Source of the DNA: Atopobium sp. UBA1382
Lineage (GTDB): Bacteria > Actinomycetota > Coriobacteriia > Coriobacteriales > Atopobiaceae
Direction: 5' to 3'
Assembly (NCBI GenBank): GCA_002305805.1
Contig: DBQY01000003.1
Location: 38,812-63,144 of the forward strand
Length of the DNA: 24,333 nucleotides
The position numbers and the translations under genes were made by a program. Below, piece after piece: positions 1-5,857 of the stretch (position 1 is the stretch's first letter; every line of letters starts with the position of its first letter). The notes beneath the pieces are model-generated. The model was not told the DNA's origin. It saw only the letters and a list, made by a program, of their open reading frames with translations, and searched no databases.

Positions 1-38
1 AACGGCGCGCCGCCCGTCTGGGCTCTGAGGAAGTCGGC

Positions 39-890
39 TTACGCGCGACCCACGGAGCCGAGGTTGTTCATGCGAACTTTGACGAGCTCGGTGATCTCGG
101 CCATGCCCGGCTTGGCCGGCTTCTTGGGGTCGAAGGCACCGGGGTTCTCGGCCATGTAGCCCATAAAGCCGCGCATGTAGGCCTGACGCAGCTCGGTGGC
201 GTAGTTGACCTTGCAGATGCCGTTCTTGACGGCCTCGGCGACCTGCTCGTCGGGCACGCCGGAGGTGCCGTGGAGCACGAGCGGCACGTCGACGGCGGCA
301 CGGATGGCCTTCACGACCTCCTGCTCGATGTGCGGGGTCTCGGTGTAGACACCGTGCGCGGTGCCCACGCCGATGGCGAGCGACGTGCAGCCGGTGCGCT
401 CGACGAACTCGCGGGCCTCGTCCGGGTCGGTGTAGGGGTTCTCGCCCTCGACGGCCGGGCCGTCGTCCTCCTTGCCGCCGACCTTGCCGAGCTCGGCCTC
501 GACGGGCACGCCCATGGCGCGGCCGGCGTCGGCGACGAGCTTGGTGAGGGCGATGTTGTCCTCGAAGGTCTCGTGGGAGCCGTCGATCATGACGGAGGTG
601 TAGCCGGTGCGCAGGGCCTGCATGCAGCGGTCATAGCCGTCGCCGTGATCAAGGTGGAGGGCCACCGGCACGCTGGCACGCTCGGCAGCGGCCTTGACCA
701 TGCCGTAGAAGTAGTCCAGGCCGGCGAACTTCACGGTGCCGGGCGTGGTCTGCATGATCACCGGGGACTTGGTCTCCTCGGCGGCGGCGAGCACGGCCAT
801 GACGAACTCGAGGCTCTCGATGTTGAAGGCGCCAACCGCGTAGTGGTTGGCCTGGGCGTCGAGAAGCATCTCCTTGGTGGTGACGAGCAT
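39..890 (-). CDS. Class II ketose-bisphosphate aldolase, probably tagatose-1,6-bisphosphate aldolase
   Basis: A 283-residue class II (zinc-dependent) aldolase of the Fba/GatY/KbaY family, the usual length. Visible landmarks are the catalytic/metal pair in HLDHGDG (Asp81, His82), DGSHETFEDN near 103, VEAELGKVGG near 131, the zinc histidines in GTAHGVY (His179) and LHGTSG (His207), and KVNYATELR near 227. The reaction would split a ketose-1,6-bisphosphate into dihydroxyacetone phosphate and glyceraldehyde-3-phosphate. Next to an AgaR-like regulator, a tagatose-6-P-type kinase, AgaS and AgaA, tagatose-1,6-bisphosphate is the likely substrate; fructose-1,6-bisphosphate cannot be excluded from sequence. 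The ATG has an AAGGGAG ribosome site just upstream on the minus strand. Family assignment is firm, substrate is inferred. Confidence 0.92.
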   Translation of the reverse strand: MLVTTKEMLLDAQANHYAVGAFNIESLEFVMAVLAAAEETKSPVIMQTTPGTVKFAGLDYFYGMVKAAAERASVPVALHLDHGDGYDRCMQALRTGYTSVMIDGSHETFEDNIALTKLVADAGRAMGVPVEAELGKVGGKEDDGPAVEGENPYTDPDEAREFVERTGCTSLAIGVGTAHGVYTETPHIEQEVVKAIRAAVDVPLVLHGTSGVPDEQVAEAVKNGICKVNYATELRQAYMRGFMGYMAENPGAFDPKKPAKPGMAEITELVKVRMNNLGSVGRA

Positions 891-925
891 CGAAACTCCC
901 TTCCTCAGAACCGACTGATGCCGTC

Positions 926-931
926 ATTGTA
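926..931 (-). promoter_or_regulatory. Putative -10 box of the aldolase gene
   Basis: Read on the minus strand this is TACAAT, five of six matches to the -10 consensus, about 35 bases before the aldolase ATG. No convincing -35 box is seen at the normal distance, so the promoter may need an activator or be weak. Inference from position and sequence. Confidence 0.4.
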
Positions 932-990
932 CGTTTGCATGCAGGTGGACGGCGGCGTCGGGTGCCGCGGGCGGTCCTGCGCGCGCGGCG

Positions 991-1010
991 GAAGGGAAAG
1001 CAAACGAAGG
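991..1010 (-). promoter_or_regulatory. Candidate AgaR-type operator upstream of the aldolase
   Basis: On the minus strand this reads as CTTCG/TTTGC/TTTCC/CTTC-like pyrimidine repeats with roughly 5-base spacing. This is the general form known for E. coli AgaR (DeoR family) sites, which contain tandem CTTTC-like repeats. It lies about 60 bases upstream of the putative -10 box of the aldolase gene. The match is by eye only. Confidence 0.3.
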
Positions 1011-1054
1011 GCGTGCGGCATAGCCGCCGTATCGCAATAATCCTCCCGTAACCC

Positions 1055-1284
1055 GGTTTGGGTTCGCAATTTGCTCGCACGAGGGATCTTGTTGTGATGC
1101 GCGCTGCTTTTACCTCGTGTTATGCAAATTGCAATAGAATTGCACCGTGAGGAGTGAACCCAAACCAATTATCGGTTTGGGTTCGTTTTTTCGGACGCGA
1201 TGCGGTGGGAGGAAAGGGCCACGTCGATTACCTCGCCTTTTGCGGACGGTCAGTGTGTCGTCCGGAAAACGGTGAACCCAAACC
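1055..1284. repeat. Array of 11-bp inverted repeats forming two tandem ~112-bp units
   Basis: The 500-base gap between the divergent aldolase and DeoR genes holds four copies of one 11-mer: GGTTTGGGTTC at 1055-1065 and 1174-1184, and its complement GAACCCAAACC at 1156-1166 and 1274-1284. They delimit two units of 112 and 111 bp, each opening with GGTTTGGGTTCG, closing with GTGAACCCAAACC and holding TACCTCG at nearly the same internal offset. The middle pair (1156-1184) is an 11-bp perfect stem with a 7-base loop followed by GTTTTTT, so it could also act as an intrinsic terminator. The same arrangement recurs at 21684-21839. Confidence 0.75.
1156..1191 (+). terminator. Terminator-like hairpin within the 11-bp repeat array
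   Basis: A perfect 11-bp stem (GAACCCAAACC / GGTTTGGGTTC), a 7-base loop and a run of six T at 1186-1191 meet the form of a Rho-independent terminator on the plus strand. No plus-strand gene lies directly upstream, since the aldolase is on the other strand. A terminator for an unannotated short transcript, or a repeat that merely looks like one, are both possible. Confidence 0.4.
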
Positions 1285-1314
1285 GTGAGAGGGGGTGCGC
1301 AGTGCCCGGTGGAG

Positions 1315-1344
1315 TTGTCAAAAGAAAAGCAAAGACAATGTGAT
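1315..1344 (+). promoter_or_regulatory. Putative promoter of the DeoR-family regulator
   Basis: TTGTCA at 1315-1320 (five of six to the -35 consensus) is followed after 18 bases by TGTGAT at 1339-1344 (four of six to the -10 consensus). Transcription would start near 1351, about 60 bases before the DeoR ATG. The purine-rich repeats described as AgaR-type operators overlap this promoter, consistent with autorepression. Confidence 0.5.
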
Positions 1345-1373
1345 AGATTGCTTTTAAAGAAAGTAAAGGAAAC
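1319..1373. promoter_or_regulatory. Candidate double AgaR-type operator (autoregulation)
   Basis: Two purine-rich repeat tracts flank the predicted start of transcription: 1319-1336 (AAAAG/AAAAG/CAAAG) lies in the -35/-10 spacer, and 1354-1373 (AAAG/AAAG/TAAAG/GAAAC) lies just downstream of the start. On the minus strand they read as repeated CTTT blocks, like known DeoR/AgaR sites. Similar tracts occur ahead of the aldolase (991-1010) and the PTS operon (4244-4261). Assigned by eye from the family's known site style. Confidence 0.4.
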
Positions 1374-1411
1374 ACATTTCACACACAATTGACGAGAAGA
1401 ACGGTCACCTC

Positions 1412-2182
1412 ATGTCAGACATGTCCTCCGAGGAGCGTCGCGCGGCGATTCTCTCCATGCTCGACCGTGCCACGTCCGTGCAGGTCACCCAGCTTGCCGA
1501 AGCGTTTGGTGTCAGCCGCGTGACGGCACGCGCCGACCTTGACGCCCTGGCACGCGACGGGAAGCTGCGGCGTACGCACGGCGGTGCGGTCTCGCTCTCC
1601 AAGACGCTCACCGTCTCCGTGCAGGAGCGCCGCATCAACGTGAACGTGGAGGCAAAGCGCTCTATCGCGCGGCTCGCGGCACCGCTGGTGGAGGATGGGG
1701 ACGCCGTGCTCGTGGACTCGGGCACCACCGCGCTCGAGTTCGTGCGCGCGACCTCTGGTCGCTCGGGAGTCACCGTCGTGACCGACGACCTCACGATCGC
1801 CGATTACGTGGACCGCTCCGCGCCCTCGCTCGACGTCATCATGCTCGGGGGCAGCCTGCGCAAGGGCCATCGCTACACGGCGGGACCGCTTGCGCTCCGT
1901 GCCCTCGAGGTGCTCCATCCCGACAAGGCGTTCGTCTCGCCGACCTCCTACGTTCCCGGCCGCGGCCTCATGACCAACAACCAGGACATGGCGGAGCTCA
2001 AGCGCGCGTTTCTCGCCTGTGCCGAGCGAACCTACGTGTTGCTCGATTCCTCCAAGGTTGGCGCGCCGGGGCTTCTCTGGTTTGGAACGCTCGCCGACGT
2101 GGAGGCGCTCATCACCGACGCGGATCCCGGCGAGTCGGTCCGCGCGGACGGCGAGGAGCTGGGCTGCCGCATCATATACTGA
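1412..2182 (+). CDS. DeoR/GlpR-family transcriptional regulator (AgaR-like)
   Basis: A 256-residue sugar-phosphate-sensing repressor of the DeoR family. Residues 7-60 form the winged helix-turn-helix (VTQLAEAFGVSRVTARADLDAL then the conserved RTHGGAV). The rest is the isomerase-like effector domain with the phosphate-binding VDSGTTALEF, IMLGGSLRKG and YVLLDSSKVG elements. It is divergent from the aldolase and is followed 24 bases later by a HAD phosphatase, so the two are probably co-transcribed. By context it likely represses GalNAc/galactosamine genes in response to a sugar phosphate such as tagatose-6-P or galactosamine-6-P; that effector is a guess. The chosen ATG has only a weak ribosome site (GAGAAG, 13 bases away); a second ATG 9 bases downstream is possible. 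Confidence 0.9.
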   Translation: MSDMSSEERRAAILSMLDRATSVQVTQLAEAFGVSRVTARADLDALARDGKLRRTHGGAVSLSKTLTVSVQERRINVNVEAKRSIARLAAPLVEDGDAVLVDSGTTALEFVRATSGRSGVTVVTDDLTIADYVDRSAPSLDVIMLGGSLRKGHRYTAGPLALRALEVLHPDKAFVSPTSYVPGRGLMTNNQDMAELKRAFLACAERTYVLLDSSKVGAPGLLWFGTLADVEALITDADPGESVRADGEELGCRIIY

Positions 2183-2206
2183 TGTCACAACTAAGGGGGA
2201 TACACC

Positions 2207-3022
2207 ATGGCGGCAAAGCTCATTCTCACGGACATCGACGGGACCATCCTGCCGTACGGCGGCGCGGTCGTTTCGGAAAGGACCATCGCGGCGTTCCACG
2301 CCGCGCTAGATGCCGGTATTGTGGTGGGGCCGGCCTCGGGCCGCTTCCACTCGTGGATCCCGGCGTTCTTCGGCGGGGACGAGGCGTGCTGCGCGACGGC
2401 GGTGGCAGCCAACGGGCTGCAGGTCTATCACAGGGGCGAGCTGGTGCTCGAGCGCGGCATCTCGCCCGAGGCGCTGCGCCATGCCGCGTCCGTGCTCCGC
2501 GAGGTCCCCGGCACGGGGCTCATCGTCTTCAAGGACGGCGTGCCGCGCCTCGTCCAGGGATCCCGAGACGATCTCGCCGTCGCGTTCCCGCGCTATGCGC
2601 GCGAGTGCCTCGATGCCGACGGCGTGCCCGACGAGGCCGTCCCCAAGGCGAACATCTTCATCAAGGGCTCGCTGGACGACACTCGCAGGCTCGTCGCGCG
2701 CCTCAACGAGGAGGTCGACGGTCTCGACTTTGACGTGCCGCAGGAGATGTTCTGCAACGTGATGCCGAGCGGCTGGAACAAGGGCGCCGCGTTCGCGTGG
2801 CTCTGCGACTATCTCGGGGTCGCCCGGGACGAGGCGGTCGTGTTCGGAGACGCAGGGAACGACGTTGCCCTCTTCGAGCGCGCCGACCATTCCGTGGCGG
2901 TCTCCGGCGCCATGCCGGAGGCAATCGCGGCTGCTCGCTGGCACATCGGCGCTTGCGAGGACGATGCCGTCGCAGGTGCAATCGAGGCGCTCGCGGCAGG
3001 CGAGTGGCCGTTTACGGAATAG
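2207..3022 (+). CDS. HAD-superfamily (Cof-type, IIB) sugar phosphatase
   Basis: A 271-residue Cof-type HAD hydrolase. The nucleophile motif is at the N-terminus (TDIDGT, Asp9 and Asp11), and the C-terminal metal motif is FGDAGNDVALFERA. Between them, a large cap region is typical of type IIB enzymes. Family members dephosphorylate sugar phosphates or flavin/pyridoxal phosphates in the cytoplasm; the substrate here cannot be read from sequence. It follows the DeoR regulator by 24 bases, with AAGGGGG before the ATG, and converges with the kinase gene on the other strand. A role in relieving sugar-phosphate stress during amino-sugar use is plausible but inferred. Confidence 0.9.
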   Translation: MAAKLILTDIDGTILPYGGAVVSERTIAAFHAALDAGIVVGPASGRFHSWIPAFFGGDEACCATAVAANGLQVYHRGELVLERGISPEALRHAASVLREVPGTGLIVFKDGVPRLVQGSRDDLAVAFPRYARECLDADGVPDEAVPKANIFIKGSLDDTRRLVARLNEEVDGLDFDVPQEMFCNVMPSGWNKGAAFAWLCDYLGVARDEAVVFGDAGNDVALFERADHSVAVSGAMPEAIAAARWHIGACEDDAVAGAIEALAAGEWPFTE

Positions 3023-3035
3023 GCGAGAAGAACCG

Positions 3036-3971
3036 CTAGGCCACGCGTTCCACGCTGGTCCGGGAGCGCAGCTCGTTGGCGACCTCCATGTCGAAGTGAC
3101 CGGTGCTCGCGGAGAGGCAGTTGGCGCTCGCGCAGCTCATCGCGTAGGCGAGCTGCTCCTCGACGCTCATGCCGCGTGCAATCGCTACGGCGAAGGCGCC
3201 CACCATCGTGTCGCCGGAGCCCACGGGGTTTACCACGTCGATCTTGGGCGCGCGGCCGCGGAAGACGCCCTCTTCGCAGGCCATGACGGAACCATCGCCG
3301 CCGAGGGAGACCACGACCCTCTCGATGCCGCACTTCTCGTGAACCTCGCGCGCGGCGGCTACGATCTCGTCGATGGACTCGGGCTTGCGGCCCAGAATGG
3401 CCTGAATCTCGTCCGTGTTGGGCTTGATCATCGTTGGGCGGGCCTCGAGGCTGTTCACGAGCAGCGTGCCGGAGGTGTCCAGGATCGCCGGCTTGCCCGC
3501 GGCGCGAACCACCGAGACGAGCTCTCGATAGATGTTCATGCCCGCGCCCGCCGGAACGCTGCCGTTGAAGGTCACGACGTCCGCACGCTCGGCGATCTCG
3601 GCGATCTTCTCGCACATGCGGGCGACCTCCTCGCTGCCCACCGGACGACCGGGCTCCAGGAACTCGGTCGAACGTCCGTTGGGCTCGAGGACGTTCACGC
3701 AGCAGCGCGTCTCACTCTCGACATGCACGAAGTCATGCTCGATGCCGTCGGCGTCGAGCAGCTCGCAGAGGAGCCGGCCGTTGTTGCCGCCCACAAAACC
3801 CGTGGCAATCACCTGCTCGCCGCACGTCGCCGCGGCGCGCGCGGCGTTCAGCCCCTTTCCGCCGGCGTTGTCGATGCAGGTCTCGACACGCATGACGGTG
3901 CCGTCGACGAGCGGACAGGCCAGCTGGTAGGCCTTGTCGATGGAGGCATTGAGGGTGACGGTGGAGATCAT
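3036..3971 (-). CDS. PfkB-family hexose kinase: tagatose-6-phosphate kinase / 1-phosphofructokinase
   Basis: A 311-residue member of the 1-phosphofructokinase (FruK/LacC) branch of PfkB kinases. It shows the N-terminal NASIDKAY start, GGKGLNAARA (37-46) that contacts the sugar phosphate, and the anion-hole/catalytic signature NPVGSGDTMVGAF near 248-260, with Asp254 as the base. In this locus the expected reaction is tagatose-6-P + ATP to tagatose-1,6-bisphosphate, feeding the nearby aldolase; fructose-1-P kinase is the alternative. The ATG follows AAGGAGCC on the minus strand. A 23-bp palindrome lies just upstream and may be its operator. Confidence 0.9.
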   Translation of the reverse strand: MISTVTLNASIDKAYQLACPLVDGTVMRVETCIDNAGGKGLNAARAAATCGEQVIATGFVGGNNGRLLCELLDADGIEHDFVHVESETRCCVNVLEPNGRSTEFLEPGRPVGSEEVARMCEKIAEIAERADVVTFNGSVPAGAGMNIYRELVSVVRAAGKPAILDTSGTLLVNSLEARPTMIKPNTDEIQAILGRKPESIDEIVAAAREVHEKCGIERVVVSLGGDGSVMACEEGVFRGRAPKIDVVNPVGSGDTMVGAFAVAIARGMSVEEQLAYAMSCASANCLSASTGHFDMEVANELRSRTSVERVA

Positions 3972-3994
3972 GGAGGCTCCTTAGGATGGGTTCA

Positions 3995-4017
3995 CAGATG
4001 AGCCGTCGGCTCATCTG
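3995..4017. promoter_or_regulatory. 23-bp perfect palindrome upstream of the kinase gene
   Basis: The arms CAGATGAGCCG (3995-4005) and CGGCTCATCTG (4007-4017) are exact complements around a single central T. The site is 24 bases upstream of the kinase ATG and just downstream of a possible minus-strand -10 box (TAAGAT on that strand, about 4018-4023). It is well placed to be a repressor operator or a 5' leader hairpin. No regulator can be assigned. Confidence 0.55.
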
Positions 4018-4059
4018 CATCTTATCGTCCAATTGGCGCGGCTACCCGCGAGAATGGGG

Positions 4060-4071
4060 GAGAACGTTCTC
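4060..4071. promoter_or_regulatory. 12-bp palindrome GAGAACGTTCTC, LacI-type operator form
   Basis: A perfect 12-bp palindrome with the central AACGTT core seen in many LacI-family operators. It lies between the divergent kinase and PTS transcription units. No LacI-family gene is in the window, so any regulator would be elsewhere. A chance palindrome is possible. Confidence 0.35.
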
Positions 4072-4097
4072 AGTTTCGATTGCTTACGTTTCTAGAG

Positions 4098-4294
4098 TGT
4101 CGCGCAACAAGGCGAAAAAGGACGCTGCCCAACGCAAAGGTGGCGTCGATGCGTGGGCCAACAAACCGCAGCTTAACGAAACGCTAGATCGTCAAGGTAC
4201 CATCGCTTTAATACCAGTGGCTAAAAAATATGAAGAGCAAAAAGATAAGAAGAACAAAGACAAACCGCGAGAAGACCATCTCCAAACAAACTAA
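4098..4294 (+). CDS. Possible small hypothetical protein or relic ORF (A+T-rich)
   Basis: An open frame of about 65 codons can start at GTG 4098 (VSRNKAKKDAAQ...) and ends at TAA 4292-4294. It is very hydrophilic and rich in Lys, Asn and Gln, and uses AAA for lysine where neighbouring genes use AAG. No clear ribosome site precedes the GTG, and no family is recognised. It may be a recently acquired small gene, a decayed fragment, or only part of the regulatory region ahead of the PTS operon. I regard coding status as unproven. Confidence 0.2.
4244..4261. promoter_or_regulatory. Candidate AgaR-type operator upstream of the PTS operon
   Basis: The tract ends in AACAAAGAC and resembles the 1319-1336 site ahead of the DeoR gene (ending in AGCAAAGAC), with similar AAGAA repeats before it. 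It is about 230 bases upstream of the PTS IIA start. If the possible ORF at 4098-4294 is real, this would fall inside it. Confidence 0.25.
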
Positions 4295-4445
4295 ACACGA
4301 GCAAAACACTCTGAAAAAAGCCAGTTAAATGGCTATGAATACGGCGAACGGTCGAAAAAACCCGATAAGCGGTCATGCCCTCACTTTTGCAGGAATCGTG
4401 AAGAGAAGGTGACGGAAATCAGGTAAAGTGGGTTATCAAGCCTTA

Positions 4446-4457
4446 TGGTAGTAACCA
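4446..4457. promoter_or_regulatory. dre-like GntR/NagR operator TGGT-N4-ACCA
   Basis: TGGT and ACCA are separated by four bases, the geometry of DasR/NagR (GntR/HutC family) sites whose consensus centre is TGGTCTAGACCA. The site is 32 bases before the PTS IIA start codon, and the same operon encodes a GntR/UTRA regulator, so autoregulation of the operon by that protein is a natural inference. Only the outer four bases of each half are conserved. Confidence 0.45.
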
Positions 4458-4488
4458 GTTAATTCAAGCAGGAAACGGAGGAGGGGCA

Positions 4489-4923
4489 ATGGTCGGTTGC
4501 ATTCTCACGGGTCACGGCATCTTTGCGGAGGGCGTTGGCGCTGCTCTGGAGATGGTCGGTGGACCCCAGCAGGACTTCGCCGTGGTCACCTTCCTCGAGG
4601 ACGAGGCCGGCGAGTATCCCGCCAAGATCTCCGGCGCCATCGCCGAGATGGCCGAGAAGTGCGGCGAGGTCGTCGTCTTCTGCGACCTCATGGGCGGCAC
4701 GCCGTTCAACCAGTCCATGATGGCCGGCGCCACTATCCCCGGCGTCCGCGTGGTCACGGGCGTCAACCTGCCGATGCTGCTCGAGTGCATGTCCATGCGC
4801 ACCGACTCCACCACCGCAGAGGAGCTCTGCCAGACCGCCGTCGAGATCGGCCAGATGGGCATTGCGGCTCCCGTGCTGGAGACGTCTGCCGCGGACGAGC
4901 CCGAGGACGGTGACGGTATCTAA
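4489..4923 (+). CDS. agaF: PTS mannose-family (GalNAc-type) EIIA component
   Basis: A 144-residue EIIA of the mannose/sorbose/GalNAc PTS family. The phosphorylated histidine is His9 in ILTGHGIFAEG, and DLMGGTPFN is the second family motif. It takes phosphate from HPr and passes it to EIIB in the cytoplasm. It opens the plus-strand operon, with a strong GGAGGAGG ribosome site, and its TAA overlaps the ATG of the next gene by one base. The tail after residue 130 is acidic (EPEDGDG). The symbol rests on the amino-sugar context; specificity for GalNAc rather than another sugar is inferred from AgaS and AgaA in the same operon. Confidence 0.9.
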   Translation: MVGCILTGHGIFAEGVGAALEMVGGPQQDFAVVTFLEDEAGEYPAKISGAIAEMAEKCGEVVVFCDLMGGTPFNQSMMAGATIPGVRVVTGVNLPMLLECMSMRTDSTTAEELCQTAVEIGQMGIAAPVLETSAADEPEDGDGI

Positions 4924-5207
4924 TGCCGGAGAGCTTTCTCGACAACGTCCTGGCGTCCTCTGTCGTCCTTCTCGCGTTTCTCGTCCTGATGGGGGTCGTC
5001 TTCACCATCTGGTCGTACATGAAGATGCGCAAGAAGCGCCAGTACTTCGAGAAGGTGCACAAGGAGCTCGCGCCCGGCCAGGAGGTCATGTTCGGCGGCG
5101 GCATCTTTGGCATCGTCAAGGAGGTCAACGGCGATCGTGTGGCGGTCAAGGTCCGCTCCGGCGCCATGCTTGACGTCTCGCGCTACGCAATTCAGCAGAT
5201 CGATTAG
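4923..5207 (+). CDS. YajC-like membrane protein encoded within the PTS operon
   Basis: A 94-residue protein with one N-terminal membrane span (about residues 11-33), a basic KMRKKRQYFEKV segment and a YajC-type beta domain (LAPGQEVMFGGGIFGIVKEVNGDRVAVKV). YajC is normally an accessory subunit of the Sec translocase. Here the gene is translationally coupled to EIIA (TAATG overlap) and followed by EIIB. YajC-like genes are known in some streptococcal PTS operons for glycosaminoglycan-derived sugars, so a PTS-associated paralogue is more likely than the housekeeping Sec subunit. Its actual job in the PTS is unknown. Confidence 0.8.
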   Translation: MPESFLDNVLASSVVLLAFLVLMGVVFTIWSYMKMRKKRQYFEKVHKELAPGQEVMFGGGIFGIVKEVNGDRVAVKVRSGAMLDVSRYAIQQID

Positions 5208-5233
5208 GCGAACAGCCCTTTTCAAGGAAGTCC

Positions 5234-5249
5234 CAAGGCGCGTGCCTTG
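5234..5249 (+). other. Small hairpin between the YajC-like gene and EIIB
   Basis: CAAGGC and GCCTTG pair over a 4-base loop, and five T follow some ten bases later. The 81-base gap otherwise holds the EIIB ribosome site. The hairpin may be an mRNA processing or stability element; it is short for a terminator. Confidence 0.3.
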
Positions 5250-5288
5250 CGATTGCGTTTTTCGACTCGGCTAGAGAAAGGAAGAGAG

Positions 5289-5771
5289 ATGGCAGAGCCC
5301 AACATTCTCCTCACCCGCATCGACAACCGCCTCATCCACGGCCAGGTTGCCACCCAGTGGAACTCCACCATCGGTGCCAACCTCATCCTCGTCGCCAACG
5401 ACGAGGTGTCCACCAACACCATGCGTCAGAACCTCATGAAGATGGCCGCCCCCACCGGCGTCGCCACCAGGTTCTTCTCGCTCCAGCACACGATCGAGAT
5501 CATCGGCAAGGCCTCGCCCAAGCAGAAGATCTTCATCATCTGTGAGAACCCTGAGGATGTGCTCGCGCTCGTCAAGGGCGGCGTGCCCATCAAGAAGGTG
5601 AACATTGGCAACATGCACATGGCGGAGGGCAAGCGTCAGGTCGCCACTTCGGTCGCGGTGAGCGACGAGGATGTCGCTGCCTTCAAGGAGCTGCAGGAGA
5701 GGGGGGTCGAGCTGGAGATCAGGCGTGTCCCGAGCACGCCGGTCGAGGACGTCAACAAGCTTTTCTCGTAA
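5289..5771 (+). CDS. agaV: PTS mannose-family (GalNAc-type) EIIB component
   Basis: A 160-residue EIIB of the mannose/sorbose/GalNAc PTS family. The phospho-accepting histidine is His17 in RIDNRLIHGQV, and NIGNMHMAEGKRQVATSV is the other recognisable family segment. It relays phosphate from EIIA to the sugar bound by IIC/IID. I chose the ATG at 5289 because GGAAGAGAG precedes it and the protein then begins AEPNILLTRIDNRL as in the family; an in-frame ATG 42 bases upstream would add an unrelated basic stretch. It lies between the YajC-like gene and EIIC in the operon. Confidence 0.9.
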   Translation: MAEPNILLTRIDNRLIHGQVATQWNSTIGANLILVANDEVSTNTMRQNLMKMAAPTGVATRFFSLQHTIEIIGKASPKQKIFIICENPEDVLALVKGGVPIKKVNIGNMHMAEGKRQVATSVAVSDEDVAAFKELQERGVELEIRRVPSTPVEDVNKLFS

Positions 5772-5789
5772 GCGACCACAGGGTTCTTG

Positions 5790-5836
5790 GTGCGCGGTCG
5801 CCTGCCGCGCACGAAACGTAACGTCTTACCTAAGAC
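5790..5836 (+). other. Two intercistronic hairpins between EIIB and EIIC
   Basis: GTGCGCGG (5790-5797) pairs with CCGCGCAC (5805-5812), and GTCTTA pairs with TAAGAC (5823-5836). Neither has a T-run. They lie just before the EIIC ribosome site and might set relative mRNA stability within the operon. Confidence 0.35.
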
Positions 5837-5857
5837 ACACTGAAAGGAGGGACACAG

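Noticed and set aside
1055..1284. CRISPR array
   Set aside because: The repeats alternate in orientation, are only 11 bp and occur too few times with spacings near 90 bases; no cas genes are present.
905..1411. A coding gene in the gap between the aldolase and the DeoR gene
   Set aside because: Open frames here are short, lack ribosome sites and run through the inverted-repeat array and promoter elements.
4060..4071. LexA/SOS box
   Set aside because: GAAC and GTTC are directly joined, whereas Gram-positive SOS boxes have four bases between them.
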